Of a DNA stretch of 10,919 nucleotides, positions 1 through 7,022 are shown in pieces. The translations under genes and the position numbers were made by a program. Within the stretch, counting starts at the first letter, position 1; each line of letters opens with the position of its first letter. The notes beneath the pieces are model-generated. The model was not told where the DNA came from. It worked only from the letters and a program-made list of their open reading frames with translations, and searched no databases. This stretch comes from RGIG2206 sp045540915 (GTDB lineage Bacteria; Bacillota; Clostridia; Oscillospirales; Acutalibacteraceae), in assembly GCA_045540915.1 (NCBI GenBank), contig JAZQID010000103.1, positions 1-10,919 of the forward strand, read 5' to 3'.

Positions 1-180
1 CTTTATGAGTGTGAGGCAGATAGGGAAGAAGCGATAATAAAGGCTGTAAATATGGCAGAGGATGGAGATATAGTAATTTTTGCAGGCAAGGGCCACGAAA
101 CCTATCAGATAATAATGACTGAAAAAAATCACTTTGACGAGCGAGAGGTAGTTCAAGAGGCGCTCGCAGAGCTTTCCTAA
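1..180 (+). CDS. murE: MurE, UDP-MurNAc-tripeptide synthetase (3' end only)
   Basis: This is the last 59 codons of an open frame that enters from the left edge and stops with TAA at 178-180. MurE is the cytoplasmic ATP-dependent ligase that adds the third amino acid (usually meso-diaminopimelate or lysine) to UDP-MurNAc-dipeptide. The fragment carries the typical end of the third Mur-ligase domain: an AGKGHETYQ stretch followed by HFDEREVV. The GKGHE motif is characteristic of MurE rather than MurF, MurC or MurD. The residues that select the third amino acid lie upstream and are not visible. mraY starts 13 bases after the stop, so the two are probably cotranscribed. In most Firmicutes murF lies between these genes, and here it does not. 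The family call is firm, but the rest of the protein cannot be judged. Confidence 0.87.
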   Translation, partial: LYECEADREEAIIKAVNMAEDGDIVIFAGKGHETYQIIMTEKNHFDEREVVQEALAELS

Positions 181-193
181 GGGGTGTTAGAGG

Positions 194-1231
194 TTGAAAA
201 TTGCGATCCCATTTTTAACGGGAGTGCTGTCACTTTTAATTACGGCAACACTCGGATTTATCGTAATTCCGTTTATGCACAAGCTGAAATTCGGGCAGAC
301 CATACTGGATATCGGCCCGAAATGGCACAAAAATAAGCAGGGCACAGCCACTATGGGCGGCATTATGTTTATCTTCGGCACCGTAATCGCCACCTTGGTA
401 GGACTGCTGACCGCTTTTCTCGCCAATCAGGAGGAATACGTCTACTGCCTCGGTAAAGAAGTGCGTATCGTCTCCCTGATCGCAGGCTTCATTCTCGCGT
501 TGGGAATGGCGCTTATCGGCTTTATGGATGACTACATCAAGGTGGTCAAAAAACGCAATTTAGGCCTTACCGCCAAGCAAAAGACGGTGTTTCAGCTTCT
601 GCTTTCCGCATCATACCTGTGGTCGATGTACCTCGGCGGTATGACCTCGACACGTCTGCCTTTCTTGGGCAAGATCGATATAACAAGCGGATGGGGATTG
701 CTTTTCTGGCCCATCGCACTTATTTTCATCTACGGATTTACCAACGCGGTCAACCTGACCGATGGCGTCGACGGACTCGCAACCTCGGTCACAGCCGTAG
801 TAGCAGGCGCCTTTATTCTGCTTTTTTCGATAAGGCCGTTGTGGTATAGTGAATACTGCGTTTACATCACGGTTGCCGCCGCCTTCTTTGGCGGATGCAT
901 CGGATTTCTCCTGTGGAACCGTCATCCTGCAAAGGTCTTTATGGGTGACACGGGTTCGATGTTCCTCGGCGGAATGGTCGTCGCCCTCTCTTTTATGATC
1001 GAGATGCCCTTCCTGCTCATATTCGCTGGCATTCTCTACTTCATCGAAGCGATGTCGGTCACCATTCAGGTAGCCTACTACAAGCGCACCAAAAAGCGCC
1101 TTTTCAAAATGAGTCCGATACATCATCACTTCGAGCTTTCGGGCTGGAGTGAAAACAAGATAGTCTATGTGTTCTCGTTTGTATCCCTTATCGGATGCAT
1201 AATTGCAGTTATTCTTTATCTCTACACTTAA
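194..1231 (+). CDS. mraY: MraY, phospho-MurNAc-pentapeptide transferase
   Basis: This polytopic membrane enzyme transfers phospho-MurNAc-pentapeptide from UDP to undecaprenyl phosphate, making lipid I on the cytoplasmic face. At 345 residues it is of normal length, with about ten hydrophobic segments. Visible family motifs are the Asp pair in GFMDDYIK (D112-D113), NLTDGVDGLA (187-196), FMGDTGS (249-255, containing the Mg-binding aspartate D251) and the HHHFE loop (310-314). The start is TTG at 194, supported by the N-terminal family fit (MKIAIPFL) and an AAGGGGTG ribosome binding site at 179-186 that overlaps the murE stop. A TTG start may lower translation. The gene sits between murE and ftsW as in dcw clusters, but without murF before it or murD after it. 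All key residues seem present, so it should be functional. Confidence 0.97.
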   Translation: MKIAIPFLTGVLSLLITATLGFIVIPFMHKLKFGQTILDIGPKWHKNKQGTATMGGIMFIFGTVIATLVGLLTAFLANQEEYVYCLGKEVRIVSLIAGFILALGMALIGFMDDYIKVVKKRNLGLTAKQKTVFQLLLSASYLWSMYLGGMTSTRLPFLGKIDITSGWGLLFWPIALIFIYGFTNAVNLTDGVDGLATSVTAVVAGAFILLFSIRPLWYSEYCVYITVAAAFFGGCIGFLLWNRHPAKVFMGDTGSMFLGGMVVALSFMIEMPFLLIFAGILYFIEAMSVTIQVAYYKRTKKRLFKMSPIHHHFELSGWSENKIVYVFSFVSLIGCIIAVILYLYT

Positions 1232-1260
1232 TTCGAACATACAACAGGGGGGTGAGCCGA

Positions 1261-2439
1261 ATGGAAAATGAAAAGGCACCGCGTCGCAGAGTTAATCCCA
1301 TTAAGGCGATATTGTCAAAATTCAATATCTATCAGGAGGGTAAGCTCGATCCGACCTTTCTAATTTTGGTGCTTGTTTTGATGACCATCGGCCTGATCTG
1401 CCTGTTTTCTTCAAGCTATGCCTTCGCTCTGCAAAACTACGGCAGCAGCTTCCACTTTATAAAGCGTCAGCTTGTCTTTGCAGTCGTGGGAATTGCGATT
1501 ATGTTCGCCCTTTCATATGTCGATTGCAACTTTTATAAAAAGTTCGCGTGGATAATCTATTTCGCCTCGGTAGCGATGCTTATCATAGTCCTGATACTCC
1601 CGCCCTTGCAGGAGGGATTTGACTACAAGCGCTGGCTCGCCATCGGAAGCTTCAGCTTCCAGCCGAGTGAGATTGCAAAGTTCGCAATTATTCTTCTATT
1701 CTCAAAACTTATCGCCAACAACAGTAAGAATATGAAGCGCGCCCTCTTTGGAATTGTCTTTTTGGGCGGACTTCTGGCGCTTGTCTGTGGCTTAGTCGTT
1801 GTAGAGACTCATTTGTCTGCAACCCTGCTGATATTCGCCATCGGAATTTCACTGATGGTCGTCGGCGGCATTAAACTGCGCTACGTATTCTTGGGCGCAG
1901 GCGCAGGCGTTGCCCTTGCCGCAGGAGCGATCCTCAGCGGAGTAGTTGATTATGGCTCGACCCGTTTTGCAGTGTGGAGAGACCCGTGGAGCGATCCTAC
2001 CGGAGCAGGCTGGCAGACTATTCAATCTCTGCTCTCCATCGGTTCGGGCGGTGCATTTGGTGCAGGCCTTGGCGAATCGAGACAGAAATATCTGTGGGTT
2101 CCTGAACCGCACAACGACTTCATCTTCTCGATCGTGTGCGAAGAACTCGGCCTTGTCGGCGCTATGCTGATAATCGCACTCTTCGTCCTGCTTATCTGGC
2201 GCGGCTTTATAATCGCATCACGCGCGAAGGACCAGTTCAGCACGCTTATGGCCTTTGGTCTTACCATTCAGGTTGGAATTCAGGCCGCCCTTAACATTAT
2301 GGTCGTTTCCAACACCATTCCAAACACGGGAATAAGCCTGCCGTTCTTCAGTTACGGCGGTACCGCACTGATAATGCTTCTTGCACAGATGGGAATTATT
2401 CTTTCAATTTCACGCGGAAGCAAACTAACCAAGTCATAA
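1261..2439 (+). CDS. ftsW: FtsW/SpoVE-type SEDS peptidoglycan glycosyltransferase
   Basis: This SEDS-family membrane glycosyltransferase polymerises lipid II, normally with a partner class B penicillin-binding protein at the septum. I place the start at ATG 1261 (392 residues). It follows a GGGGGGTG ribosome binding site at 1247-1254 and gives a polar N-terminus. The upstream ATG at 1195 would add 22 residues encoded inside mraY. After a basic cytoplasmic tail of about 33 residues come roughly ten membrane segments. Family signatures are KRWLAIGSFSFQPSEIAKF (123-141), PEPHNDFIFSIVCEE (281-295, with the probable catalytic aspartate D286) and NTGISLPFFSYGGT (355-368). Its position beside murG in the dcw cluster favours FtsW. 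In spore formers the sporulation paralogue SpoVE can occupy this place, and sequence alone does not separate them here. RodA is less likely because of the context. Confidence 0.93.
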   Translation: MENEKAPRRRVNPIKAILSKFNIYQEGKLDPTFLILVLVLMTIGLICLFSSSYAFALQNYGSSFHFIKRQLVFAVVGIAIMFALSYVDCNFYKKFAWIIYFASVAMLIIVLILPPLQEGFDYKRWLAIGSFSFQPSEIAKFAIILLFSKLIANNSKNMKRALFGIVFLGGLLALVCGLVVVETHLSATLLIFAIGISLMVVGGIKLRYVFLGAGAGVALAAGAILSGVVDYGSTRFAVWRDPWSDPTGAGWQTIQSLLSIGSGGAFGAGLGESRQKYLWVPEPHNDFIFSIVCEELGLVGAMLIIALFVLLIWRGFIIASRAKDQFSTLMAFGLTIQVGIQAALNIMVVSNTIPNTGISLPFFSYGGTALIMLLAQMGIILSISRGSKLTKS

Positions 2440-2452
2440 AGAGGGGACTGTT

Positions 2453-3574
2453 ATGAAAATATTATTTGCAGGCGGCGGAACCGCCGGCCACATCAACCCG
2501 TCGATAGCCGTCGCAAATTATATTCGCGCTCGCCATCCCGAAGCGGAACTCAGCTATATCGGCACCAAGCGCGGCCTTGAATCAAAACTTGTTCCCGCCG
2601 CCGATATCGAATTTCACACCATCGATGTCGAGGGCTTTCAGCGCACCCTCAATTTCACCAATATCAAGCGCAACATCTCAGCCGCAAGTAAGCTTTTGTC
2701 AGCCTCGTCCAACGCTAAAAAACTGCTGCTTAAAATAAAGCCCGACGTCGTAATGGGTACGGGCGGATACGTCAGCGGCCCCGTACTAAGACAGGCGGCA
2801 AAGCTCGGCATAAAATGTTGCATCCACGAGCAAAACGCATTCGCAGGCAAGGCCAACAAACTGCTTGCACCCCATATGGATGCAGTAATGCTGGCAATGC
2901 CCGAGGCCGCAAAATTCTTCAATTCTAAAAACGAGCCGATCATCACAGGCAACCCCGTACGTGAATCGGTCATCCATATGACAAAGGAAAAGGCACGGAA
3001 GGAACTTGGTCTCGATGACCGCCTGATGATATTATCCTTCGGCGGTTCGCTCGGTGCTCGCCGTATAAACGAAGCGGCGGCCGATGTTATGGCTTGGCAT
3101 TGGAAAAGCGGTAAATATCAGCATTTTCACGCAACAGGAAAGTACGGTGTTGAGTTGATGCCCCGACTTCTCAAGGAGAGGGGAGTCGATGCCAACGCGG
3201 AAAATCTGCATATTACTGAGTACATCAACAATATGGATCTTCTGCTTGCGGCGGCCGACCTCGTTATATGCCGCTCGGGTGCCATCACCGTCAGCGAGCT
3301 TCAGGCACAGGCAAAGCCGTCGGTGCTTATCCCGTCACCCAACGTCGCTGAGAACCATCAGTATTTCAACGCGATGACCCTCGTTGATAAAAACGCGGCC
3401 CGTATCATAGAGGAAAAGGACCTTACTGCTGAAAGTATCGTTTCAACCGTTAGCGACCTGCTCGAGCATCCCGAAAAACTGCTTGAGTTGTCCCAAAACG
3501 CAAGGAAATCGGCCATTCTTGATACAAACAAGCGTATTTACGACGTGATAATGTCCCTTTACAATCAAAATTGA
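2453..3574 (+). CDS. murG: MurG, lipid II-forming GlcNAc transferase
   Basis: MurG is a GT-B glycosyltransferase at the inner face of the membrane that adds GlcNAc from UDP-GlcNAc to lipid I, giving lipid II. The 373-residue protein is of usual length. The N-terminal domain has the glycine-rich loop FAGGGTAGHINP (5-16, with H13), MGTGGYVSGP (101-110) and HEQNAFAGKANKLL (125-138). GNPVR (166-170) marks the interdomain region. The C-terminal UDP-GlcNAc-binding domain shows SFGGSLGARRIN (195-206), ICRSGAITVSE (272-282) and PNVAENHQ (296-303). ATG 2453 follows a GAGGGG ribosome binding site at 2441-2446, 13 bases after ftsW, so the two are probably translated from one message. The gene ends in TGA at 3572-3574, overlapping a TTGACA that may be the -35 box of a murA promoter. 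No defect is seen. Confidence 0.97.
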   Translation: MKILFAGGGTAGHINPSIAVANYIRARHPEAELSYIGTKRGLESKLVPAADIEFHTIDVEGFQRTLNFTNIKRNISAASKLLSASSNAKKLLLKIKPDVVMGTGGYVSGPVLRQAAKLGIKCCIHEQNAFAGKANKLLAPHMDAVMLAMPEAAKFFNSKNEPIITGNPVRESVIHMTKEKARKELGLDDRLMILSFGGSLGARRINEAAADVMAWHWKSGKYQHFHATGKYGVELMPRLLKERGVDANAENLHITEYINNMDLLLAAADLVICRSGAITVSELQAQAKPSVLIPSPNVAENHQYFNAMTLVDKNAARIIEEKDLTAESIVSTVSDLLEHPEKLLELSQNARKSAILDTNKRIYDVIMSLYNQN

Positions 3575-3600
3575 CAATCGGACACCGCCCTGCATAGAGT
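3571..3600 (+). promoter_or_regulatory. possible internal promoter for murA-ftsQ
   Basis: A perfect TTGACA at 3571-3576, overlapping the murG stop, is followed after 18 bases by TAGAGT at 3595-3600 (four of six matches to TATAAT). A start point near 3607 would lie 27 bases before the murA ATG. The -35 box is convincing, the -10 box is mediocre and the spacing is slightly long. murA may therefore be transcribed both by read-through from upstream and from this site. Confidence 0.38.
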
Positions 3601-3623
3601 GAAATATATTTCATCCTTGCAGG
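3589..3623 (+). promoter_or_regulatory. nested dyad upstream of murA
   Basis: A perfect 14-base palindrome, TGAAATATATTTCA, occupies 3600-3613. It is flanked almost concentrically by the inverted pair CCTGCA (3589-3594) and TGCAGG (3618-3623). The outer right arm overlaps the murA ribosome binding site AGGAG (3621-3625). The dyad lies over the predicted transcription start, so it could be a repressor operator. If transcribed from upstream, it could also be a hairpin that partly hides the ribosome binding site. Its function is inferred only. Confidence 0.4.
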
Positions 3624-3633
3624 AGTGGTCATA

Positions 3634-4920
3634 ATGTCAAAGCTATTGATTGAAGGCGGTCACCGTCTTAACGGGGAAATGACACTCCAAGGTGCCAAAA
3701 ACAGCGTTTTGCCGATACTTGCGGCATGCCTGCTTTGTGAGGGCACCTGTGTGATACATAATTGCCCCGACCTAACCGACGTTCACGCATCGGGGGAGAT
3801 ATTGCGCTCCCTCGGATGCAGTTGCAACTATAATGACGGCACGATGATCGTCTGTGCGGACAATGCCGACCGATATGAGATCGACGACCGATTGATGTGC
3901 AGTATGCGTTCGTCTGTGCTCTTTCTGGGAGCGCTGTTGTCCCGATTTTCGAGGGCGGTCATATCTATACCGGGTGGCTGCGAGCTCGGACTTCGCCCCA
4001 TAAACCTGCACCTTGACGCCTTCAGGCGTATGGGCGCCGAGATCAGCGAAGAGCACGGCCACATCTATTGTCACGCACCAAACGGGCTTGCAGGTTGTGT
4101 CATCGACCTGCCTATCGCAAGTGTCGGCGCCACCGAAAATATAATGATAGCCGCAAGCACCGCTAAGGGCACGACGGTTATCCGCAACGCCGCAAAGGAG
4201 CCCGAGATATCTGACCTTGCCGACTTTTTAAGGTCTATGGGTGCTAAGATAACCGGTGACTCGAGTACAGTCATTACTATTGACGGAGTGCCGATCCTTC
4301 ACGGCTGTGAGCATACCGTAATACCCGACCGAATTGCAGGCATCACCTATATGTGTGCGACTGCGCTGTGCGGCGGAACGGTAAAAATCAACAATATCAA
4401 CGAGGAGCATCTCGTGTCGGTCCTGCCACGTTTTGAGGAAATGGGCTGCGATGTTTGCGGTAAGGACGGGTCAATCACCGTCCGCTCAAACGGCATCCTG
4501 CATCGCATCAAGGACGTAAGCACAAAGGAATACCCCGGCTTTCCGACCGATGCTCAGCCGATATTGCTTGCCGCAGTAACCAAGGCGCGCGGCACTTCGC
4601 TTTTCGTCGAAAATATATTCAGCAACCGCTATAAGTATGTCGAGGGACTGCTTAAAATGGGCGCAAACATAAAGGTCATCGACAGAGTGGCGGTAGTCGA
4701 GGGAGTGCCTCGGCTAACCTCAGCCGACGTTGATGCGACCGACCTGCGCGGCGGTGCGGCACTTGTTTTGGCCGCCTTAGTGGCAGAGGGCAGATCGGTG
4801 ATATCGCAGGTCTGCCATATCGACAGGGGATACGAAAACAGCGAGCAGGTGCTTGCCTCGCTCGGAGCAAATATAAAAAGGGAGAATGAAAAATGCCTGC
4901 AAGGAAAAAATCAACCGTAA
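3634..4920 (+). CDS. murA: MurA, UDP-GlcNAc enolpyruvyl transferase
   Basis: MurA transfers enolpyruvate from phosphoenolpyruvate to UDP-GlcNAc, the first committed cytoplasmic step of peptidoglycan synthesis. The start is ATG 3634 (428 residues), 8 bases after AGGAG at 3621-3625. A GTG at 3625 would overlap that ribosome binding site, so I rejected it. Active-site residues are visible: K22-N23 in QGAKNSVLP, R92 in SMRSS, the PEP-reacting Cys116 in PGGCELGLRP, D306 in GFPTDAQP and R398 in HIDRGYE. Cys116, rather than Asp, predicts fosfomycin sensitivity at this target. Firmicutes often have two MurA paralogues, so murA1 and murA2 cannot be told apart without the rest of the genome. The murA position between murG and ftsQ is typical of clostridial dcw clusters. 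Its last 28 bases overlap ftsQ in another frame, which suggests coupled translation. Confidence 0.96.
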   Translation: MSKLLIEGGHRLNGEMTLQGAKNSVLPILAACLLCEGTCVIHNCPDLTDVHASGEILRSLGCSCNYNDGTMIVCADNADRYEIDDRLMCSMRSSVLFLGALLSRFSRAVISIPGGCELGLRPINLHLDAFRRMGAEISEEHGHIYCHAPNGLAGCVIDLPIASVGATENIMIAASTAKGTTVIRNAAKEPEISDLADFLRSMGAKITGDSSTVITIDGVPILHGCEHTVIPDRIAGITYMCATALCGGTVKINNINEEHLVSVLPRFEEMGCDVCGKDGSITVRSNGILHRIKDVSTKEYPGFPTDAQPILLAAVTKARGTSLFVENIFSNRYKYVEGLLKMGANIKVIDRVAVVEGVPRLTSADVDATDLRGGAALVLAALVAEGRSVISQVCHIDRGYENSEQVLASLGANIKRENEKCLQGKNQP

Positions 4921-5705
4921 AACGTCGTAAAAAGCGCAGAAATCGCGGTAAGATCGTATTAGCTGTCTTCCTCTTGATCAGCGTTGCGGTTTTGGTTGGC
5001 CTGTCCCTTACGGTGTTTTTCAACGTTGCGGATATCAAGGTCAAGGGAGATACGCGATATTCGTCCGAGGAGATCATCAAGGAAAGCGGCATAAGAGTGG
5101 GGGACAATATGTTCTTGCTTGCCGATGGAAGAATCGAAGACGAACTGACCGAAGAACTTCCTTACCTTGCAAGCGTCACGCTGGAAAGAAATCTTCCCGA
5201 CAAGCTGGTTATCAGCGTAAAGGAGATAGCCCCCGAATATGCCTTCAAAATTGACGGCAAGTACCTGCTTGTCGGTAAGGATAAGGCGCTTGACTCGGTT
5301 GATAAGTTGCCGAAAAATATCGCTCTCGTCAAATGTGACGTTGAGGAATATGAGATCGGCAAGCCCTTCTCGATCGGAGAAAAAGAGGAGACCTTTACAA
5401 AGATAACCTCTGCCTTGAAGGAAAACTCGCTGACCAAGATCACCGAGATCGACATTACCGATACGAGCAAGATAACGATGGTCTATGATAATCGCCTGAA
5501 TCTTGAATTCGGGTCGATGGAGGACCTGCAAAAGAAGATGAAAAAGGCGGTCCAGATAATAAGATCGGTCGATGCCGACTACAACAATAAGGCGATGGGA
5601 ACAATTCGACTGCAGTATGAGGACGGCTATTTTGAGAAGGCCACATCATCGGTTGAACCGACATCTTCGGCTCAGACCTCATCACAGCCGTCGAATCAGG
5701 AATAA
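4893..5705 (+). CDS. ftsQ: FtsQ/DivIB-type cell division protein
   Basis: This is a single-pass membrane protein of the divisome core that, in relatives, links FtsL and DivIC (FtsB) at the septum. The 270 residues show a very basic cytoplasmic N-terminus (3-20), one membrane helix (about 21-43), then an extracellular POTRA domain (about 44-112) with VADIKVKGDTRYSSEEI and the NLPDKLVISVKE motif (100-111). A beta-type DivIB domain follows (about 113-247). The last 20 residues are rich in Ser, Thr, Pro and Gln and are probably a disordered tail in the wall space. The start ATG lies inside the 3' end of murA, with an AAGGGAG ribosome binding site at 4878-4884. Identification rests on topology, the POTRA pattern and the position between murA and ftsZ, because this family diverges quickly in sequence. 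Confidence 0.88.
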   Translation: MPARKKSTVKRRKKRRNRGKIVLAVFLLISVAVLVGLSLTVFFNVADIKVKGDTRYSSEEIIKESGIRVGDNMFLLADGRIEDELTEELPYLASVTLERNLPDKLVISVKEIAPEYAFKIDGKYLLVGKDKALDSVDKLPKNIALVKCDVEEYEIGKPFSIGEKEETFTKITSALKENSLTKITEIDITDTSKITMVYDNRLNLEFGSMEDLQKKMKKAVQIIRSVDADYNNKAMGTIRLQYEDGYFEKATSSVEPTSSAQTSSQPSNQE

Positions 5706-5752
5706 AAAGGTAAATTTAGCGCAAAGAATTGAAAAAATTTATCAATAATCTA

Positions 5753-5781
5753 TTGAAATTTCATATAAAGCGTGATATTAT
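5753..5781 (+). promoter_or_regulatory. strong extended -10 promoter for ftsZ
   Basis: TTGAAA at 5753-5758 is separated by exactly 17 bases from TATTAT at 5776-5781. An extended TG element lies at 5773-5774. The region is AT-rich and intergenic. Transcription would begin near 5788, giving a leader of about 100 bases before ftsZ. A second TGTATTAT at 5806-5813 resembles another extended -10 but lacks a recognisable -35 box. A 10-base palindrome, TGAAATTTCA (5754-5763), overlaps the -35 box. Confidence 0.72.
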
Positions 5782-5783
5782 GG

Positions 5784-5833
5784 TATAGATGTAAGATGAA
5801 GATGGTGTATTATGACTAAATTTCATCTATATC
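5784..5833 (+). promoter_or_regulatory. dyad and AGATG repeats in the ftsZ leader
   Basis: AGATG occurs three times, at 5787, 5794 and 5800, facing a CATCT at 5824-5828. Two mutually exclusive stems are possible. TATAGATG (5784-5791) can pair with CATCTATA (5824-5831), and AGATGAA (5794-5800) can pair with TTCATCT (5822-5828). They lie just at and after the predicted start of transcription. They could be a protein-binding site or a leader structure, and no known riboswitch is recognised. Confidence 0.35.
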
Positions 5834-5886
5834 GTGTTATTAAAGGGTTAAAATAATTGTTCAGATACATAAAGGGAGGAAAAAAT

Positions 5887-6948
5887 ATGCCTTTTGAAGT
5901 TGCAAATGAGTTGCAGGATGTAGTTCAGATCAAGGTTGTCGGAGTCGGTGGCGGCGGCGGAAACGCTGTTAACCGCATGGTCGATGCCGGAATCAGCAGT
6001 GTTGAATTCGTAGCCATCAATACCGATGCTACCGCTCTTCTGCTTTCCAAGGCTGACAACAAGATCCAGATCGGCCAGAAGGCCACTAACGGACAGGGCG
6101 CAGGTGCCAACCCCGAGGTAGGCAGCCGTGCCGCTGAGGAGTCCCGTGACGAGATCGCTGCCGCTCTCCGTGGCACCGATATGGTTTTCATCACCGCCGG
6201 TATGGGCGGCGGCACCGGTACCGGTGCGGCTCCCATCCTTGCACAGATTGCTAAGGAACTTGGAATTCTTACCGTTGGTATCGTTACCAAGCCGTTTGCC
6301 TTCGAGGGCAAGATGCGTATGAACTCCGCTGAGAAGGGTATTGCCGCCCTCAGCGAGAGCGTTGACAGCCTTATCGTTATCCCCAATGAGAGACTTAAGC
6401 TGGTCTCCGAGGAGAAGATCACTCTGCGCAACGCCTTCATCATCGCCGACGACGTTCTCCGTCAGGGCGTACAGAGCGTTTCCGACCTCATTAAGATTCC
6501 GCAGATGGTCAACCTCGACTTTGCCGACGTTACTGCTATCATCAAGGACAGTGGCTACGCTCATATGGGCGTTGGTACCGCTACCGGTCGCGAGAAGGCT
6601 GAGATCGCCGCTCGTGCCGCTATCACCAGCCCGCTGATCGAGACCGATATGAAGGGTGCCAAGGGCGTCATCATCAACATCACCGGTTCTGTTGATATCG
6701 GACTTGAAGAGGTTGAGGTCGCTTCTTCCATCGTTGCCGAGACCGCTCACGAGGATGCCAACATCATTTGGGGTGTTTCTCTTGACGAGAATATGGAAGA
6801 CGAGATCAAGATGACCGTTATTGCTACCGGCTTTGCAGGCGGCAAGAAGGGCAAGAGCACTACCGGTGCCGAGCTTCTTGATGCTATCACCAATGCTAAC
6901 GAGGATGAGGACGATTACACCGACCTTATGAGCATCTTCAACAAGTAA
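5887..6948 (+). CDS. ftsZ: FtsZ, tubulin-like division GTPase
   Basis: FtsZ polymerises with GTP into the Z ring that recruits the division machinery. The start is ATG 5887 (353 residues), 7 bases after a near-perfect AGGGAGG ribosome binding site (5873-5879). A TTG at 5857 would place that site inside the gene. Visible motifs are the nucleotide-binding VGVGGGGGNAVNRM (18-31), the tubulin signature GGGTGTG (107-113), and the T7 loop NLDFADV (209-215) with N209, D211 and D214, which complete the neighbouring GTPase site. After the core (ending near 318) the linker is short, and the acidic end closes with DDYTDLMSIFNK instead of the classic DIPxFLR-like peptide. Codon use is strongly biased to codons such as GCC, ACC and ATC, as expected for a highly expressed gene, and differs from the upstream mur genes. 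It has its own promoter, and ftsA does not precede it. Confidence 0.98.
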   Translation: MPFEVANELQDVVQIKVVGVGGGGGNAVNRMVDAGISSVEFVAINTDATALLLSKADNKIQIGQKATNGQGAGANPEVGSRAAEESRDEIAAALRGTDMVFITAGMGGGTGTGAAPILAQIAKELGILTVGIVTKPFAFEGKMRMNSAEKGIAALSESVDSLIVIPNERLKLVSEEKITLRNAFIIADDVLRQGVQSVSDLIKIPQMVNLDFADVTAIIKDSGYAHMGVGTATGREKAEIAARAAITSPLIETDMKGAKGVIINITGSVDIGLEEVEVASSIVAETAHEDANIIWGVSLDENMEDEIKMTVIATGFAGGKKGKSTTGAELLDAITNANEDEDDYTDLMSIFNK

Positions 6949-6972
6949 TTGCCCGTTAATACGAATAATAAC

Positions 6973-7005
6973 GAAAGGCCGCAATATTGATTATTGGGGC
7001 CTTTC
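6973..7005 (+). terminator. hairpin after ftsZ, weak terminator or attenuator
   Basis: GAAAGGCC (6973-6980) pairs with GGCCTTTC (6998-7005). After one G-G mismatch the stem continues with CAATA (6982-6986) and TATTG (6992-6996), leaving a 5-base loop. Only a broken T tract (TCTCTTAT) follows, so termination is probably partial. The hairpin ends 8 bases before the prmA ribosome binding site. No convincing promoter is seen between ftsZ and prmA, so leaky read-through is the simplest way to express prmA and prfB. Confidence 0.55.
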
Positions 7006-7022
7006 TCTTATGTGGTGATAAA

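Noticed and set aside
1195..1260. Upstream ATG extending ftsW into mraY
   Set aside because: ATG 1261 has an ideal ribosome binding site, and the extension would be encoded inside the last mraY codons.
611..1279. A 222-codon antisense frame over mraY
   Set aside because: It is a shadow of mraY, with no recognisable domain and an unlikely, histidine-rich composition.
4959..5531. A 190-codon antisense frame over ftsQ
   Set aside because: It overlaps a well-supported gene entirely and shows no motif or start signal.
5857..5886. TTG start extending ftsZ by ten codons
   Set aside because: The AGGGAGG ribosome binding site would then lie inside the gene, and FtsZ proteins normally begin near MPFEV-type sequence.
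6949..6977. A separate promoter for prmA
   Set aside because: TTGCCC is present, but no acceptable -10 box occurs at 16-18 bases.
5848..6984. A 378-codon open frame on the - strand covering ftsZ
   Set aside because: It is exactly antisense to a strongly codon-biased ftsZ, has no family resemblance and no ribosome binding site, and is explained by the scarcity of codons that would give stops on the other strand.
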